The notes beneath the pieces were generated by a model. It was not told where the DNA came from. It did no database searches and saw nothing but the letters and a program-made list of their open reading frames with translations. The position numbers were made by a program, and so were the translations under genes. Of a stretch of DNA of 64,000 bases, positions 20,476-27,597 are shown in pieces; positions within the stretch are counted from its first letter, which is position 1, and each line of letters begins with the position of its first letter. Source of the DNA: CAWAYR01 sp050250955 (GTDB lineage Bacteria; Acidobacteriota; Vicinamibacteria; Vicinamibacterales; UBA2999); contig JBFWNR010000011.1 of NCBI GenBank assembly GCA_050250955.1, positions 1 to 64,000 on the forward strand, read 5' to 3'.

Positions 20476-20695
20476 CCCTGAGCTCGCGGACTATCGCCGC
20501 CGACTCGTTGCGCCTGGGAAGGCCCAGTGTCTTCGAATACGCGGCCAGCTCCTCGATCGTGAGCGGCAGCTGCGCCGCATCTTCGAGAATCGCCATCAAC
20601 TCGCCCTGCAGCGAACGGTGATTCCGCGCCGCTCGCTTGCGGAGCTGTTGCGCGATGCGGTCCGGGACGTTCTTGATCGACAGCGTGACAGGCAT
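20459..20695 (-). CDS. Ribbon-helix-helix antitoxin (FitA-like)
   Basis: A 78-residue partner of the PIN toxin. The N terminus (MPVTLSIKNVPDRIAQQLRK) is the beta-strand and first helix of an Arc/FitA DNA-binding domain. NHRSLQGELMAILEDAA continues it, and the C-terminal 30 residues should wrap the toxin. The ATG at 20695 is preferred over one at 20734, because the domain begins there and an operator-like repeat lies immediately upstream. Confidence 0.85.
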   Translation of the reverse strand: MPVTLSIKNVPDRIAQQLRKRAARNHRSLQGELMAILEDAAQLPLTIEELAAYSKTLGLPRRNESAAIVRELRDGGGR

Positions 20696-20712
20696 GGATC
20701 CATTATGGATCC
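20696..20712 (-). promoter_or_regulatory. Operator-like repeat upstream of the PIN/RHH pair
   Basis: GGATCCAT and ATGGATCC face each other across one base directly before the antitoxin start. Near-perfect dyads of this size at this place are the usual autoregulatory sites for ribbon-helix-helix antitoxins. Binding itself is inferred. Confidence 0.55.
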
Positions 20713-20769
20713 GATTTGGCTCCATCGGCGGCACCTCGAGGCCCAGTGCGATGCGAGGGCCGTGCCGGC

Positions 20770-21363
20770 TCAGTCGTCGGCCAGCAGCCGCGTGAGCGCC
20801 AGGGACCAGCCGGGCAGCACCTCGCTGGTGAGCGTGTCCGCCGCGTCCCGCGACAGCTCGGCCACGCGGGGGAAGGAGCCGTCCGCGTGCCGCCGGTAGA
20901 CCTTGACGATGTCGAGCTCAGGGTCGATGAGCCAATACTCGCGCACCCCGCCGCGATCGAACAGCCGCTGCTTGATCTGCTCGTCCACCTTGCGGGTGCC
21001 GGGCGAGAGAATCTCCACCACGATGGCCGGCGCGCCTTGCACGTTCTTCGTGGTGAGGATGTCGAGCTGATCGCCGGCAATCACCAGCAGATCGGGCTCC
21101 ACGACGTCCCAACGCGTGAAGATGACGTCGAACGGCGCGAAGAACACTCGCCCGAGGTGCGGCTGCGCGTCCAGGAAGGTGCCAAGGGACAGGAACAGCC
21201 GCCCGCTGATCGCCTGGTGCCGCGTGACCGGCGACGGCGTCACGTAGTGCACCCCGTCGATGATCTCGTGCCGCTTCCCGTCGTCGGGGAAGAGCATGAA
21301 GTCGTCCACGGTGAGCCGGGTGTCGTGCGCGGGGCTCGTGGGCATCGGCGGGCTCCCGTCCAT
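20770..21363 (-). CDS. Uma2-family (DUF820) putative endonuclease
   Basis: A 197-residue protein with the PD-(D/E)xK-like core of the Uma2 family. Visible blocks are FPDDGKRHEIIDGVHYVTPSP, VEPDLLVIAGDQ and GAPAIVVEILSPGTRK; the last carries the E-x-L-S block. The next block is QRLFDRGGVREYWLIDPE. Family members are very numerous in some genomes and their role is unclear. It is about 60% similar by eye to the copies at 52746 and 55824. An in-frame ATG at 21345 has a better ribosome site (GGGAG, eight bases) and may be the true start. It lies 75 nt from the RHH antitoxin on the same strand. Confidence 0.82.
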   Translation of the reverse strand: MDGSPPMPTSPAHDTRLTVDDFMLFPDDGKRHEIIDGVHYVTPSPVTRHQAISGRLFLSLGTFLDAQPHLGRVFFAPFDVIFTRWDVVEPDLLVIAGDQLDILTTKNVQGAPAIVVEILSPGTRKVDEQIKQRLFDRGGVREYWLIDPELDIVKVYRRHADGSFPRVAELSRDAADTLTSEVLPGWSLALTRLLADD

Positions 21364-21500
21364 TGCCGCATCCTACTGCGGAACATGCCGCGGGCGATGC
21401 GGGTGCCGTGCCATCGTGAATCCGCCGGCCACTCCGATGAGTTCGAGGCGTAAGGCGTAGAAACGGCAACCCGCAGTGGCGGTCCGGTGCTGCAGGACTG

Positions 21501-21701
21501 CTACGACTCCGGCAGCTCGGGATATCGGTCCGGCAGCAGGGGCAGACCCTGCTCGGCCAGGTACGCGTTCCGCTTGGCGAGGTCCTCTCGTACCGCCCTC
21601 AGTGAGTCCGGGTGTTCGCGAAAATAGGCCAGTGACTCCTGGCGAGCGTACTCGTTCAACGCCCTCATCTGGCGCATCTGGATCGAGAACTTGTCCTCCA
21701 T
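21501..21701 (-). CDS. Small hypothetical protein
   Basis: A 66-residue, highly charged, mostly helical protein (ALNEYARQESLAYFREHPDS, REDLAKRNAYLAEQG). I do not recognise the family. It is accepted as real because GGAGG lies six bases before the ATG and the composition is protein-like rather than the Arg/Pro-rich composition of shadow frames. It stands alone between the Uma2 gene and the partner of the Rad50-like ATPase, about 155 nt from the latter. Confidence 0.5.
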   Translation of the reverse strand: MEDKFSIQMRQMRALNEYARQESLAYFREHPDSLRAVREDLAKRNAYLAEQGLPLLPDRYPELPES

Positions 21702-21857
21702 GCGGCACCTCCGAGGAGGCAGATGGTATCGCTGAGGACTGCAACGGCGTTCGACCTATTGCACCGCGTCCAGGAGAATAGGTCAGGCCGGAGCGGGACG
21801 ACCCGACGTGTTGCGCGTTTCCGCGGAAACGTTGCGGCGAGACCGGGGCAGTCCCCG

Positions 21858-22304
21858 TCACCGCCACGCGCGCTCGGTGCGCTCCACCACCTCCGCCACC
21901 ACCTCGCGCCACGCCTGCAGCTCCTCGCGCGTGGGGGCCAGGTCGTACACGTGGTGATGGCAGGCGCGGCTCAGGCCGCTCCAGGCCGCGTGCGCGCGTT
22001 GCGCCAGCGCGTCGTCGCCCAGATAGCGGCCCAGGCACAGCAGTTGGGCCCGCGCCGACGCGTCCTCCACGCCCGGCGCCACCTTGGTCCAGTAGACGGC
22101 GAGCGCCGACTCCAGCGCCTGACGCGTGAGCAGCGCCGCTGCCCGCGGCCAGCGCCCCGCCGCGTACGTCGGGCGCGTGTACGTAGGGCCCGCGTCCGTA
22201 GGGCGCACGTGCGTAGGGCGGAGCTTTAGCCCCGCCGATCTGCGCTCTGCCGACCCGCCGAGCAGCCTGTCCACCTCGGCCAACAGCTCGCGCGCGGGCG
22301 TCAT
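21858..22304 (-). CDS. Small partner of Rad50-like ATPase, possible HEPN-like fold
   Basis: A 148-residue helical protein downstream of the large ATPase on the same strand. The conserved-looking part runs from about residue 55 (AAALLTRQALESALAVYW) to SGLSRACHHHVYDLAPT. The string RACHHH fits an R-x4-H spacing like that of HEPN ribonucleases, but this is only a pattern match. Residues about 28-49 (PTHVRPTDAGPTYTRPTY and neighbours) are low-complexity and are encoded by an intergenic CGTAGGGCG-type repeat that has entered the reading frame without breaking it. Pairing with the ATPase across 112 nt of the same repeats suggests a two-gene module. Confidence 0.6.
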   Translation of the reverse strand: MTPARELLAEVDRLLGGSAERRSAGLKLRPTHVRPTDAGPTYTRPTYAAGRWPRAAALLTRQALESALAVYWTKVAPGVEDASARAQLLCLGRYLGDDALAQRAHAAWSGLSRACHHHVYDLAPTREELQAWREVVAEVVERTERAWR

Positions 22305-22410
22305 TGCGACATCCGCGAGGAATACGTAGGGCAGCCCTTCAGGGCTGCCGGAGAGGCAGGGCTGAAGCCCCGCCCTACGTACGTGGGAAAGCCCTGCCCT
22401 ACGTACGGGG
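22160..22410. repeat. CGTAGGGC / GCCCTACGTA repeat arrays
   Basis: Degenerate tandem units of CGTAGGGC occur four times at 22160-22225, inside the small gene, and end in ggagctttagccccgcc. A second cluster at 22325-22410 lies in the gap before the ATPase and contains gccctacgtacg twice plus two small stem-loops (cagcccttcagggctg and gggctgaagccccgc). The same tail occurs at 9189 and 63968. The array lies on both sides of the start of the small gene. Confidence 0.6.
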
Positions 22411-22416
22411 GCGCCG

Positions 22417-24945
22417 TCATTTCGCCCCCAGCCTTACCACGGCATCGGCCAGCCGCTCCGCATCCTGCACCAGCGCCTCGACGTCGCCGTCAAAGGCCTC
22501 GTGCGCGCCCAGGTTGCAGCCCTTGAACGCATCGGCCGCGCGCGGGTTGCGCTTGTGCAGAAACGGCAGCACGTCGCCGGTGCGCTCGGCATCGTCGAAC
22601 AGCGCCAGCGCCATCAGCGGATACAGCTTGGTGTGACTGGCGAGCAGCTCTTCCACCTCGTGGTGCCGCGCCCCGGCCCGCAGCCGCCGCTGACGCACCG
22701 CCGTCATACACGCTGCCTCGAGCGCCAGGCGGCAATGCCCCGGCACCACGCGCGCCCGCACCGCCGCCGGCAACTCGCTGGTCTTCACCAGCGCCCGCGC
22801 GTCGTCGAGATAGCCGGACACGGGATCGCGCGCCTCCACCACCTCCACCACGGATTCGGCCCGCCGCATCACCTTCAGCACCCGCGCCGGCAAACTCAGC
22901 CGACGCACCGCCTCGGGCAGCCGATCGTCGTGCGTGAACACCACCACCTGCCGCGTCCTAGCCGTGTCGGCCAGCACGCGCGCCAGCCCCTCCACGCGCG
23001 CCGGGTCCATGCTCTGCACCGGGTCGTCCACGCAGATGAAGCGGAACGGACTGTCGGGCAGCGTGGCTCGCGGCAGGAACAGGCTGAGGGCGAGGGAGTG
23101 CAGCTCGCCCTGGCTCATCACGCCCAGCGCCTCGGCGTCCTTGCCGTCCACGGTGACCTGCAGCGCCACCTTGCGACGCGTGGACGTGCCCTCCAGCTCC
23201 ACGCGGCCCAGGTCCACGTTGCTCTGCAGGCGCAGCTGCCGCCACGTGGCCATGGCCCGCGCAGCAATCGGCTGGAAGCGCTCGTTGCGCACCGCCTCGG
23301 TGGTCTCTTTCCACCATTCCTCGGCGGCCTTCAGATGCTCGGCCTGGGTCTTGTGGGTGGAGAGCTGCTCCGCGGCCGGCAGCCACGCCGCCAGCGCCTG
23401 GCCCAGCGGTCGCCACACGTCCTCGCGCTTGCTCAGCTCCTCCGCGGCCTCGGCCGCCACGCGCGTGGACGCCTCCGCCAGGTCGAGCACGTGCGCTTCC
23501 AGACGCGCGGCCAGCGCTTCGGGCGCGTCCACGGTGCGCGCCTGCAGCCACATGGCCTGCGCCTCGCGCAGGGCATGCAGCGAGGGCAGCTCGGTGGCGG
23601 AGGCGGCGGGCAGCGGCCCAACCTCCCGCACCAGCCCGCGAGCCGCGCGGAGGGCGGCATCGCGGGCGTGCTCGGCGGCGCGGGCGGCGGAGGCTTCGGC
23701 CGTGAGCGCGTCGATCTCCTCGCGCGTGCGGGTGGACCAGTCGCCGTCCAACGCGCCCGCGGATCCGCACACGGGGCACGCGGCATTTCCTGCGTCGCCC
23801 GCGCCGTCGTGCGCGGCGTGGAATGACAAGGCCTGCTCGAGCAGCCTCGCCCGCGCCAAACTCCGCGCGGCATCGGTGCCCTGCGTGGCCGCCAATCCCG
23901 CGGCCGCCTCGCGCAGCAGATTCACCGCCTGCTGCACCGCCTGCGCATCCGGCGGCGTGATGCCCGCCAGCCGCCGCAATCCCTCGAGCACGGACTGCGT
24001 CGCCTCGGCCCCACCCTCCGCCAGCGTGCGCAGCGCCGCCACGTCCCACGCCCTGGCCTTGAGCAGCGCGGCCAGATGCACCGCCCGCGCCTCGCGCGGA
24101 TGCGCCGCCACCACCTGCTCGGCCTGCTGCGCCAGCGCGGTGGCCGCGGCCTTCGTGTTGGCGACGTGCGCGCTCACGACCTTCCTGGCCTCGGTGAGGC
24201 TGGCCTGCACGGCCACGAACTCCTCCAGCCCCAGCACCGGCGCCAGCGCGTCGTAGACCTTCGACGGCCCGTCCTCGAGCATCGAGCCCAGCTCGTTGTA
24301 GGAGAGGAACGGCCGGAAGGTGTCGATGGCGCCCGCCCAACCCATCTGGTCGAGCGGCGTGGCCTTGCCGCTCTTGCTCTTGGCGGTGGCCGTGCCGGCG
24401 GTCAGGTCGGCGCCCGCCGCCCACGTGCGTTGCGCCACCAGCGGCCCGGCGCCTTCCACCACCAGTTCGGCCGCCACCAACGCCGTGTCGCCCTGGTGCA
24501 GGTTGCGCCAGCCCTCGCGCCACGCCTTGGCGCGCTTGTGCCAGCGCAGGCTGGTGCCGGTCAGCAGCACCTCCACGCCTTCAGCGAAGCTCGACTTGCC
24601 GGAGCCGTTGCGCCCGACTACCAGGGTGAGGCCGGGGCCGGCGTGCAACGGCAGGCGGGTGTCGGGGCCGATGCCGCGGAAGCCGGCGATGGTGATGGCG
24701 CCCAGGAAGACGCCGGGAGGTTCGGGGGCGGGGGAGTCAGCAGTGCCCGCGGTGGCCGCGGACGCGGACGCGGCGGCCTTGCGCGCGCGCTTGGGCGGCG
24801 CGGGGGACGTGCCGGTGCCGGCGAGGTAGCGGGTGAGGGCGTCGGGGCCGTCGATTGCGGCGAGGATCAGGAGGGACCAGGGGTGCTGGTCCGCGCCGGA
24901 AGCCGTGAGCCGTAGAAGGATGTGGTCAAGAAGGGTCGCGGCCAT
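22417..24945 (-). CDS. Rad50/SMC-like AAA ATPase with zinc-hook CxxC
   Basis: An ABC-type ATPase of about 842 residues with a split head. Walker A (VVGRNGSGKSSFAEG) is near residues 110-124. Long Ala/Glu/Arg-rich coiled-coil arms follow, interrupted by a single CPVCG near residue 389, as in the Rad50 zinc hook. The signature MSQGELHSLALSLFL is near 609-623 and Walker B FICVDDPVQSMD near 635-646. A helical C-terminal domain of about 150 residues follows. Such proteins serve in DNA repair or in defence modules such as RloC. Its neighbours (small partner, HigBA, McrBC) favour defence. The ATG at 24945 is chosen; a GTG at 24978 would add 11 residues. Neither has a clear ribosome site. Confidence 0.8.
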   Translation of the reverse strand: MAATLLDHILLRLTASGADQHPWSLLILAAIDGPDALTRYLAGTGTSPAPPKRARKAAASASAATAGTADSPAPEPPGVFLGAITIAGFRGIGPDTRLPLHAGPGLTLVVGRNGSGKSSFAEGVEVLLTGTSLRWHKRAKAWREGWRNLHQGDTALVAAELVVEGAGPLVAQRTWAAGADLTAGTATAKSKSGKATPLDQMGWAGAIDTFRPFLSYNELGSMLEDGPSKVYDALAPVLGLEEFVAVQASLTEARKVVSAHVANTKAAATALAQQAEQVVAAHPREARAVHLAALLKARAWDVAALRTLAEGGAEATQSVLEGLRRLAGITPPDAQAVQQAVNLLREAAAGLAATQGTDAARSLARARLLEQALSFHAAHDGAGDAGNAACPVCGSAGALDGDWSTRTREEIDALTAEASAARAAEHARDAALRAARGLVREVGPLPAASATELPSLHALREAQAMWLQARTVDAPEALAARLEAHVLDLAEASTRVAAEAAEELSKREDVWRPLGQALAAWLPAAEQLSTHKTQAEHLKAAEEWWKETTEAVRNERFQPIAARAMATWRQLRLQSNVDLGRVELEGTSTRRKVALQVTVDGKDAEALGVMSQGELHSLALSLFLPRATLPDSPFRFICVDDPVQSMDPARVEGLARVLADTARTRQVVVFTHDDRLPEAVRRLSLPARVLKVMRRAESVVEVVEARDPVSGYLDDARALVKTSELPAAVRARVVPGHCRLALEAACMTAVRQRRLRAGARHHEVEELLASHTKLYPLMALALFDDAERTGDVLPFLHKRNPRAADAFKGCNLGAHEAFDGDVEALVQDAERLADAVVRLGAK

Positions 24946-25153
24946 CGTCGTGGCGATCTTAGGCGCTAAACGCTTCACAGAGCGGAAGGACGGCGCTAAG
25001 GTCCGCTAGGTCAACAGGTGGACTTGCGGACACTGGCCGATCTCTCGCGCTACTTCCGGGACCGCGTGGTAGCGACGGCCGTCGTGAAGTATGCGGCCTG
25101 ACGCAGACATCGTGGGGACGCCGGTGCGGGACGACTAGCTGCCCTTTCGATAC

Positions 25154-25194
25154 CCGAAACGAGGTAGTCAGGTGCCACCGTTACCTCGTTTCGG
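25154..25194. promoter_or_regulatory. Perfect 13-bp inverted repeat upstream of the ATPase gene
   Basis: Arms CCGAAACGAGGTA (25154-25166) and TACCTCGTTTCGG (25182-25194) enclose 15 nt. It lies about 210 nt upstream of the ATPase start and away from any other gene. A related half site, ccctcgtttgc, occurs at about 25203. It could be an operator or an RNA hairpin in the leader; no regulator gene is obvious. The rest of 24979-25240 shows no gene. Confidence 0.4.
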
Positions 25195-25240
25195 CGATTC
25201 ATTCCCTCGTTTGCCGTCCACATCCCACTGCCCACCCTCC

Positions 25241-25330
25241 GGCCTTCGGCGAAGCTCGACTTGCCGGAGCCGTTGCGGCCAACCAGCAGTGTGAGGCCGG
25301 GGCCTGGCGTGAGGGGGAGGGCGGTGGCGG
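25241..25330 (-). pseudogene. Walker A fragment of a second Rad50-like ATPase
   Basis: Read on the minus strand, this stretch encodes ALPLTPGPGLTLLVGRNGSG followed by KSSFAEG. It matches the Walker A region of the intact ATPase (LPLHAGPGLTLVVGRNGSG then KSSFAEG) with only a few changes. Homology stops abruptly on both sides. It is therefore a relic of a paralogue or of a second copy of the module, left next to the intact one. Confidence 0.75.
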
Positions 25331-25402
25331 GCCGCCGCCGCGGAAGGTCCCCCGTCACAACCGACGCGGAGTCCCCTGGTCGGCACCTTGGAGCGATTGC
25401 CG

Positions 25403-25423
25403 CATACACGCGATGCGTGTATG
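25403..25423 (+). promoter_or_regulatory. Operator-like palindrome of higBA
   Basis: Perfect 9-bp arms CATACACGC and GCGTGTATG around GAT, ending 14 nt before the higB start. Its size and position fit the autoregulatory site of a HigA antitoxin. The core resembles the TATACACG/CGTGTATA site before the fic gene at 56353. Confidence 0.7.
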
Positions 25424-25437
25424 CTCGACGGGTCGCT

Positions 25438-25731
25438 ATGGCCATCGTCTCCTACCGCGACGCGGCGACGGCCGACATCGCGGCAGGCGTCAACTCGAAG
25501 GCGGCGCGGACGATCCCGAAGAGCGTGTGGAAGGTGGCACGGCGCAAACTCGACCCGCTCCGCACGGCGGCTTCGCTCAACGACCTGGGGCTGCCCGGGC
25601 TGAGGCTGGAGGCCCTGAAAGGTGACCGGCTGGGGTACTACAGCATCCGGGTCAACGACCAGTACCGGGTCGTGTTCCTGTTCGCGAATGGAGATGCCAG
25701 CCATGTCGAAGTCGTCGACTACCACTACTGA
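25438..25731 (+). CDS. higB: HigB/RelE-type toxin
   Basis: A 97-residue toxin of the plasmid-maintenance killer group, a ribosome-dependent mRNA interferase. The blocks VWKVARRKLDPLRTAASLND, LRLEALKGDRLGYYSIRVND and QYRVVFLF then VEVVDYHY are the standard family blocks. The ATG lies within a longer open frame and is fixed by the homologous start and the operator upstream. The antitoxin gene overlaps its 3' end by 29 nt, in the toxin-first order normal for higBA. Confidence 0.92.
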   Translation: MAIVSYRDAATADIAAGVNSKAARTIPKSVWKVARRKLDPLRTAASLNDLGLPGLRLEALKGDRLGYYSIRVNDQYRVVFLFANGDASHVEVVDYHY

Positions 25732-26056
25732 GGCGGGTGTGCGGCCAGCCTCGCTCGCGGAGATGCGGCGCGCGCCGACCCATCCCGGCGAGATGTTCGC
25801 GGAGGAGTTCCTGAAGCCGCTCGGGATCTCGCAGGCCGAGGCGGCGCGGCGGATGTTCATGTCCGTCAATCGGCTGAACACCATCGTCAAGGGGCGGCGC
25901 GGCGTGTCGGCAGAGACGGCGGTGCTGTTTGCCGCGCTCACCGGGACGTCCGCCGAGTTCTGGTCGCGTCTCCAGGCCGACTACGACCTGTGGCACGCCA
26001 TGCAACGGATGAAGGCGGCCAGCCGAAAGGTACGGCCCCTGGCGATCGCTGGTTAG
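25703..26056 (+). CDS. higA: HigA-type antitoxin
   Basis: A 117-residue antitoxin with an XRE helix-turn-helix. The motif HPGEMFAEEFLKPLGISQAE is typical of HigA and is followed by the recognition helix region SVNRLNTIVKGRRGVSAETA. It neutralises HigB and represses the operon by binding the palindrome at 25403. The first 20 residues are Ser/Thr-rich. ATGs at 25688 and 25694 are alternative starts; 25703 has GGAG nine bases upstream. Confidence 0.92.
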   Translation: MSKSSTTTTEAGVRPASLAEMRRAPTHPGEMFAEEFLKPLGISQAEAARRMFMSVNRLNTIVKGRRGVSAETAVLFAALTGTSAEFWSRLQADYDLWHAMQRMKAASRKVRPLAIAG

Positions 26057-26315
26057 ATTAGGCCGGGCGCATCGGTCAACAGGTAGCGCGGCCGTCAGTC
26101 GAGCGCAGCACCTCGCTCCCACGACGACGTGCGACCTGCCCTGTCACGGCTGGCGGCCACACTGCGGGCAAGTGTCCGGGGAGCGCCATCCGCCCCTGAG
26201 TGCCAGTAATGCACGGGCTGTCCAGGAACCTCCCCGCTCCCATGAATTAGCAACAGCTCGAACTCCTAGAATGAGTCCGTCTACACCGATCAACCCCCCA
26301 CGCATCGGAGTGAAT
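26057..26315. other. Intergenic region, no gene seen
   Basis: No credible reading frame and no strong dyad. It must contain the promoter of the secreted-protein pair that follows. A 17-nt string, gcgacctgccctgtcac (26131-26147), is also present at about 62616. Confidence 0.4.
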
Positions 26316-26882
26316 ATGCGTTCAGCATGGCTCGGTCTGGCTCTCTGTCTCCTGGTGCCCGTGTCAGCCCTGGCCCAGGTCGAATACCGCGTGGTCGCCA
26401 CCAGCCGCACCTCGACCACGGAGAAGGAGATGAACGAGGCGGCCGACGCCGGCTTTCGCTTCGGCGGCGTGATGGGCGGCGACACGCTGTTCGGCGGTTC
26501 CGAGGTCGTCACCGTGATGCATCGCGAGCCAGGCAGCGACCCCGGCCGCTTTGCCTACAAGCTGCTGGCGACGACCAGAACGGGCACCATGCAGAAGGAA
26601 CTGCAGGAGGCCGGCGACGCCGGCTTCGAGTACCGCGGCCAGACCGTCTTCAAGACGCGATTCGGCGGCAAGGAAGCCGTTGTGATCCTGGAGCGCGACC
26701 GCGACCTCAAGGACCGGCCGGCCTTCGAGTACCGTCTGCTGGCCACCTCGAAGACCTCCACCATGCAGAAGGAGCTCGGGGAGTCGGGCGAGGCCGGCTA
26801 CCAGTTCGTCGGCCTCACGGTGGCGGACACGGCCCTCGGTGGCTCCGAGGTGGTCTCGATCCTGAGGCGCGTGCGGAAGTGA
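26316..26882 (+). CDS. Secreted protein of three tandem 50-residue repeats
   Basis: A 188-residue exported protein. A clear signal peptide (MRSAWLGLALCLLVPVSALA) is followed by three homologous units at about residues 22-72, 77-128 and 131-186. Each unit reads like EYRLLATSKTSTMQKEL, then AGDAGFEYRG-type sequence, then FGGKEAVVIL-type sequence. The units are roughly 50-60% identical by eye and resemble the short DUF4177-like beta-alpha fold. GGAG lies before the ATG. The next gene starts in a GTGA overlap, so the two are co-translated. Function is unknown. Confidence 0.75.
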   Translation: MRSAWLGLALCLLVPVSALAQVEYRVVATSRTSTTEKEMNEAADAGFRFGGVMGGDTLFGGSEVVTVMHREPGSDPGRFAYKLLATTRTGTMQKELQEAGDAGFEYRGQTVFKTRFGGKEAVVILERDRDLKDRPAFEYRLLATSKTSTMQKELGESGEAGYQFVGLTVADTALGGSEVVSILRRVRK

Positions 26883-27550
26883 AAGCCCTCCTGCCGGTGG
26901 CGGCCGCCACCCTCGGGTGCGCGGTCGTCCTCGCTCAGAACGACGACTATCTGCGTTGGGACAGCCGGCGCGTGGCCGCGGTAGTAGCTGCGGCCCATTC
27001 CGATGGCAAGGTCGGCTCGCGAACCCTGCTGTTCTGGACCGGCTGGGACCGTCGCCTGCTGAAGACCGAGCGGGCCCAGAACTACAAGCTGCGGGCCACC
27101 TGGTTCACCCCGGACGTCGTGCGGGCGTCGGCGCGGTCGGCACAACTGCGCAGCCGCCTCAGCGACAACGACACCCGCAAGCTGGTCGAGGAGGCCGACG
27201 CCGCCGGCGACACGGTTGTCGTCGTGGACATCGACCCGAACGAGGGCTCCGGCGTCCTCCCGACGGACTGGGAGGCCTTTCTACGGCCCAAGGGCGCGCC
27301 AAGTGAGTCTGGCCAGTTCTCGCGCGGCGTGATTACGGAAGAGCTGCGCAAGGTGCGCGCCCTGCAGCCGATCGCGCAGCGGAACTACGACTACGACCGC
27401 TACTGGGTGGTGTTCCCCCTGCAAACTGAAGACGGCAAACCCTTGTTTCGGCCCTCCGATATCGAGGCGGAACTGCTGGTGAGCATCTACAACCGTGAGG
27501 GTGCGGTCACGTGGCCGATCCGCCCAGACCTGAGGGCACGACTGCCCTGA
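26879..27550 (+). CDS. Exported hypothetical protein
   Basis: A 223-residue protein with a hydrophobic N terminus (VKALLPVAAATLGCAVVLAQ), probably a signal peptide; Cys14 could be a lipidation site. The body has alternating strands and helices (DTVVVVDIDPNEGSG, YWVVFPLQTEDGKPL, IEAELLVSIYNREGAVTW) and I do not recognise the family. Its GTG start overlaps the stop of the repeat protein. It sits 48 nt before mcrB but is more likely part of the secreted-protein pair than of the restriction system. Confidence 0.65.
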   Translation: MKALLPVAAATLGCAVVLAQNDDYLRWDSRRVAAVVAAAHSDGKVGSRTLLFWTGWDRRLLKTERAQNYKLRATWFTPDVVRASARSAQLRSRLSDNDTRKLVEEADAAGDTVVVVDIDPNEGSGVLPTDWEAFLRPKGAPSESGQFSRGVITEELRKVRALQPIAQRNYDYDRYWVVFPLQTEDGKPLFRPSDIEAELLVSIYNREGAVTWPIRPDLRARLP

Positions 27551-27597
27551 CTTAGCCGCGAACCCTCCTGCCACCTGGAATCTGGATTCTCGAAGCC

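Noticed and set aside
22160..22410. CRISPR array suggested by regularly repeated CGTAGGGC
   Set aside because: Units are 8-12 nt, degenerate, without spacers of constant length, and no cas gene is present.
26131..26147. 17-nt string also present near 62616
   Set aside because: Too short and without shared flanks; it may be chance in GC-rich DNA.
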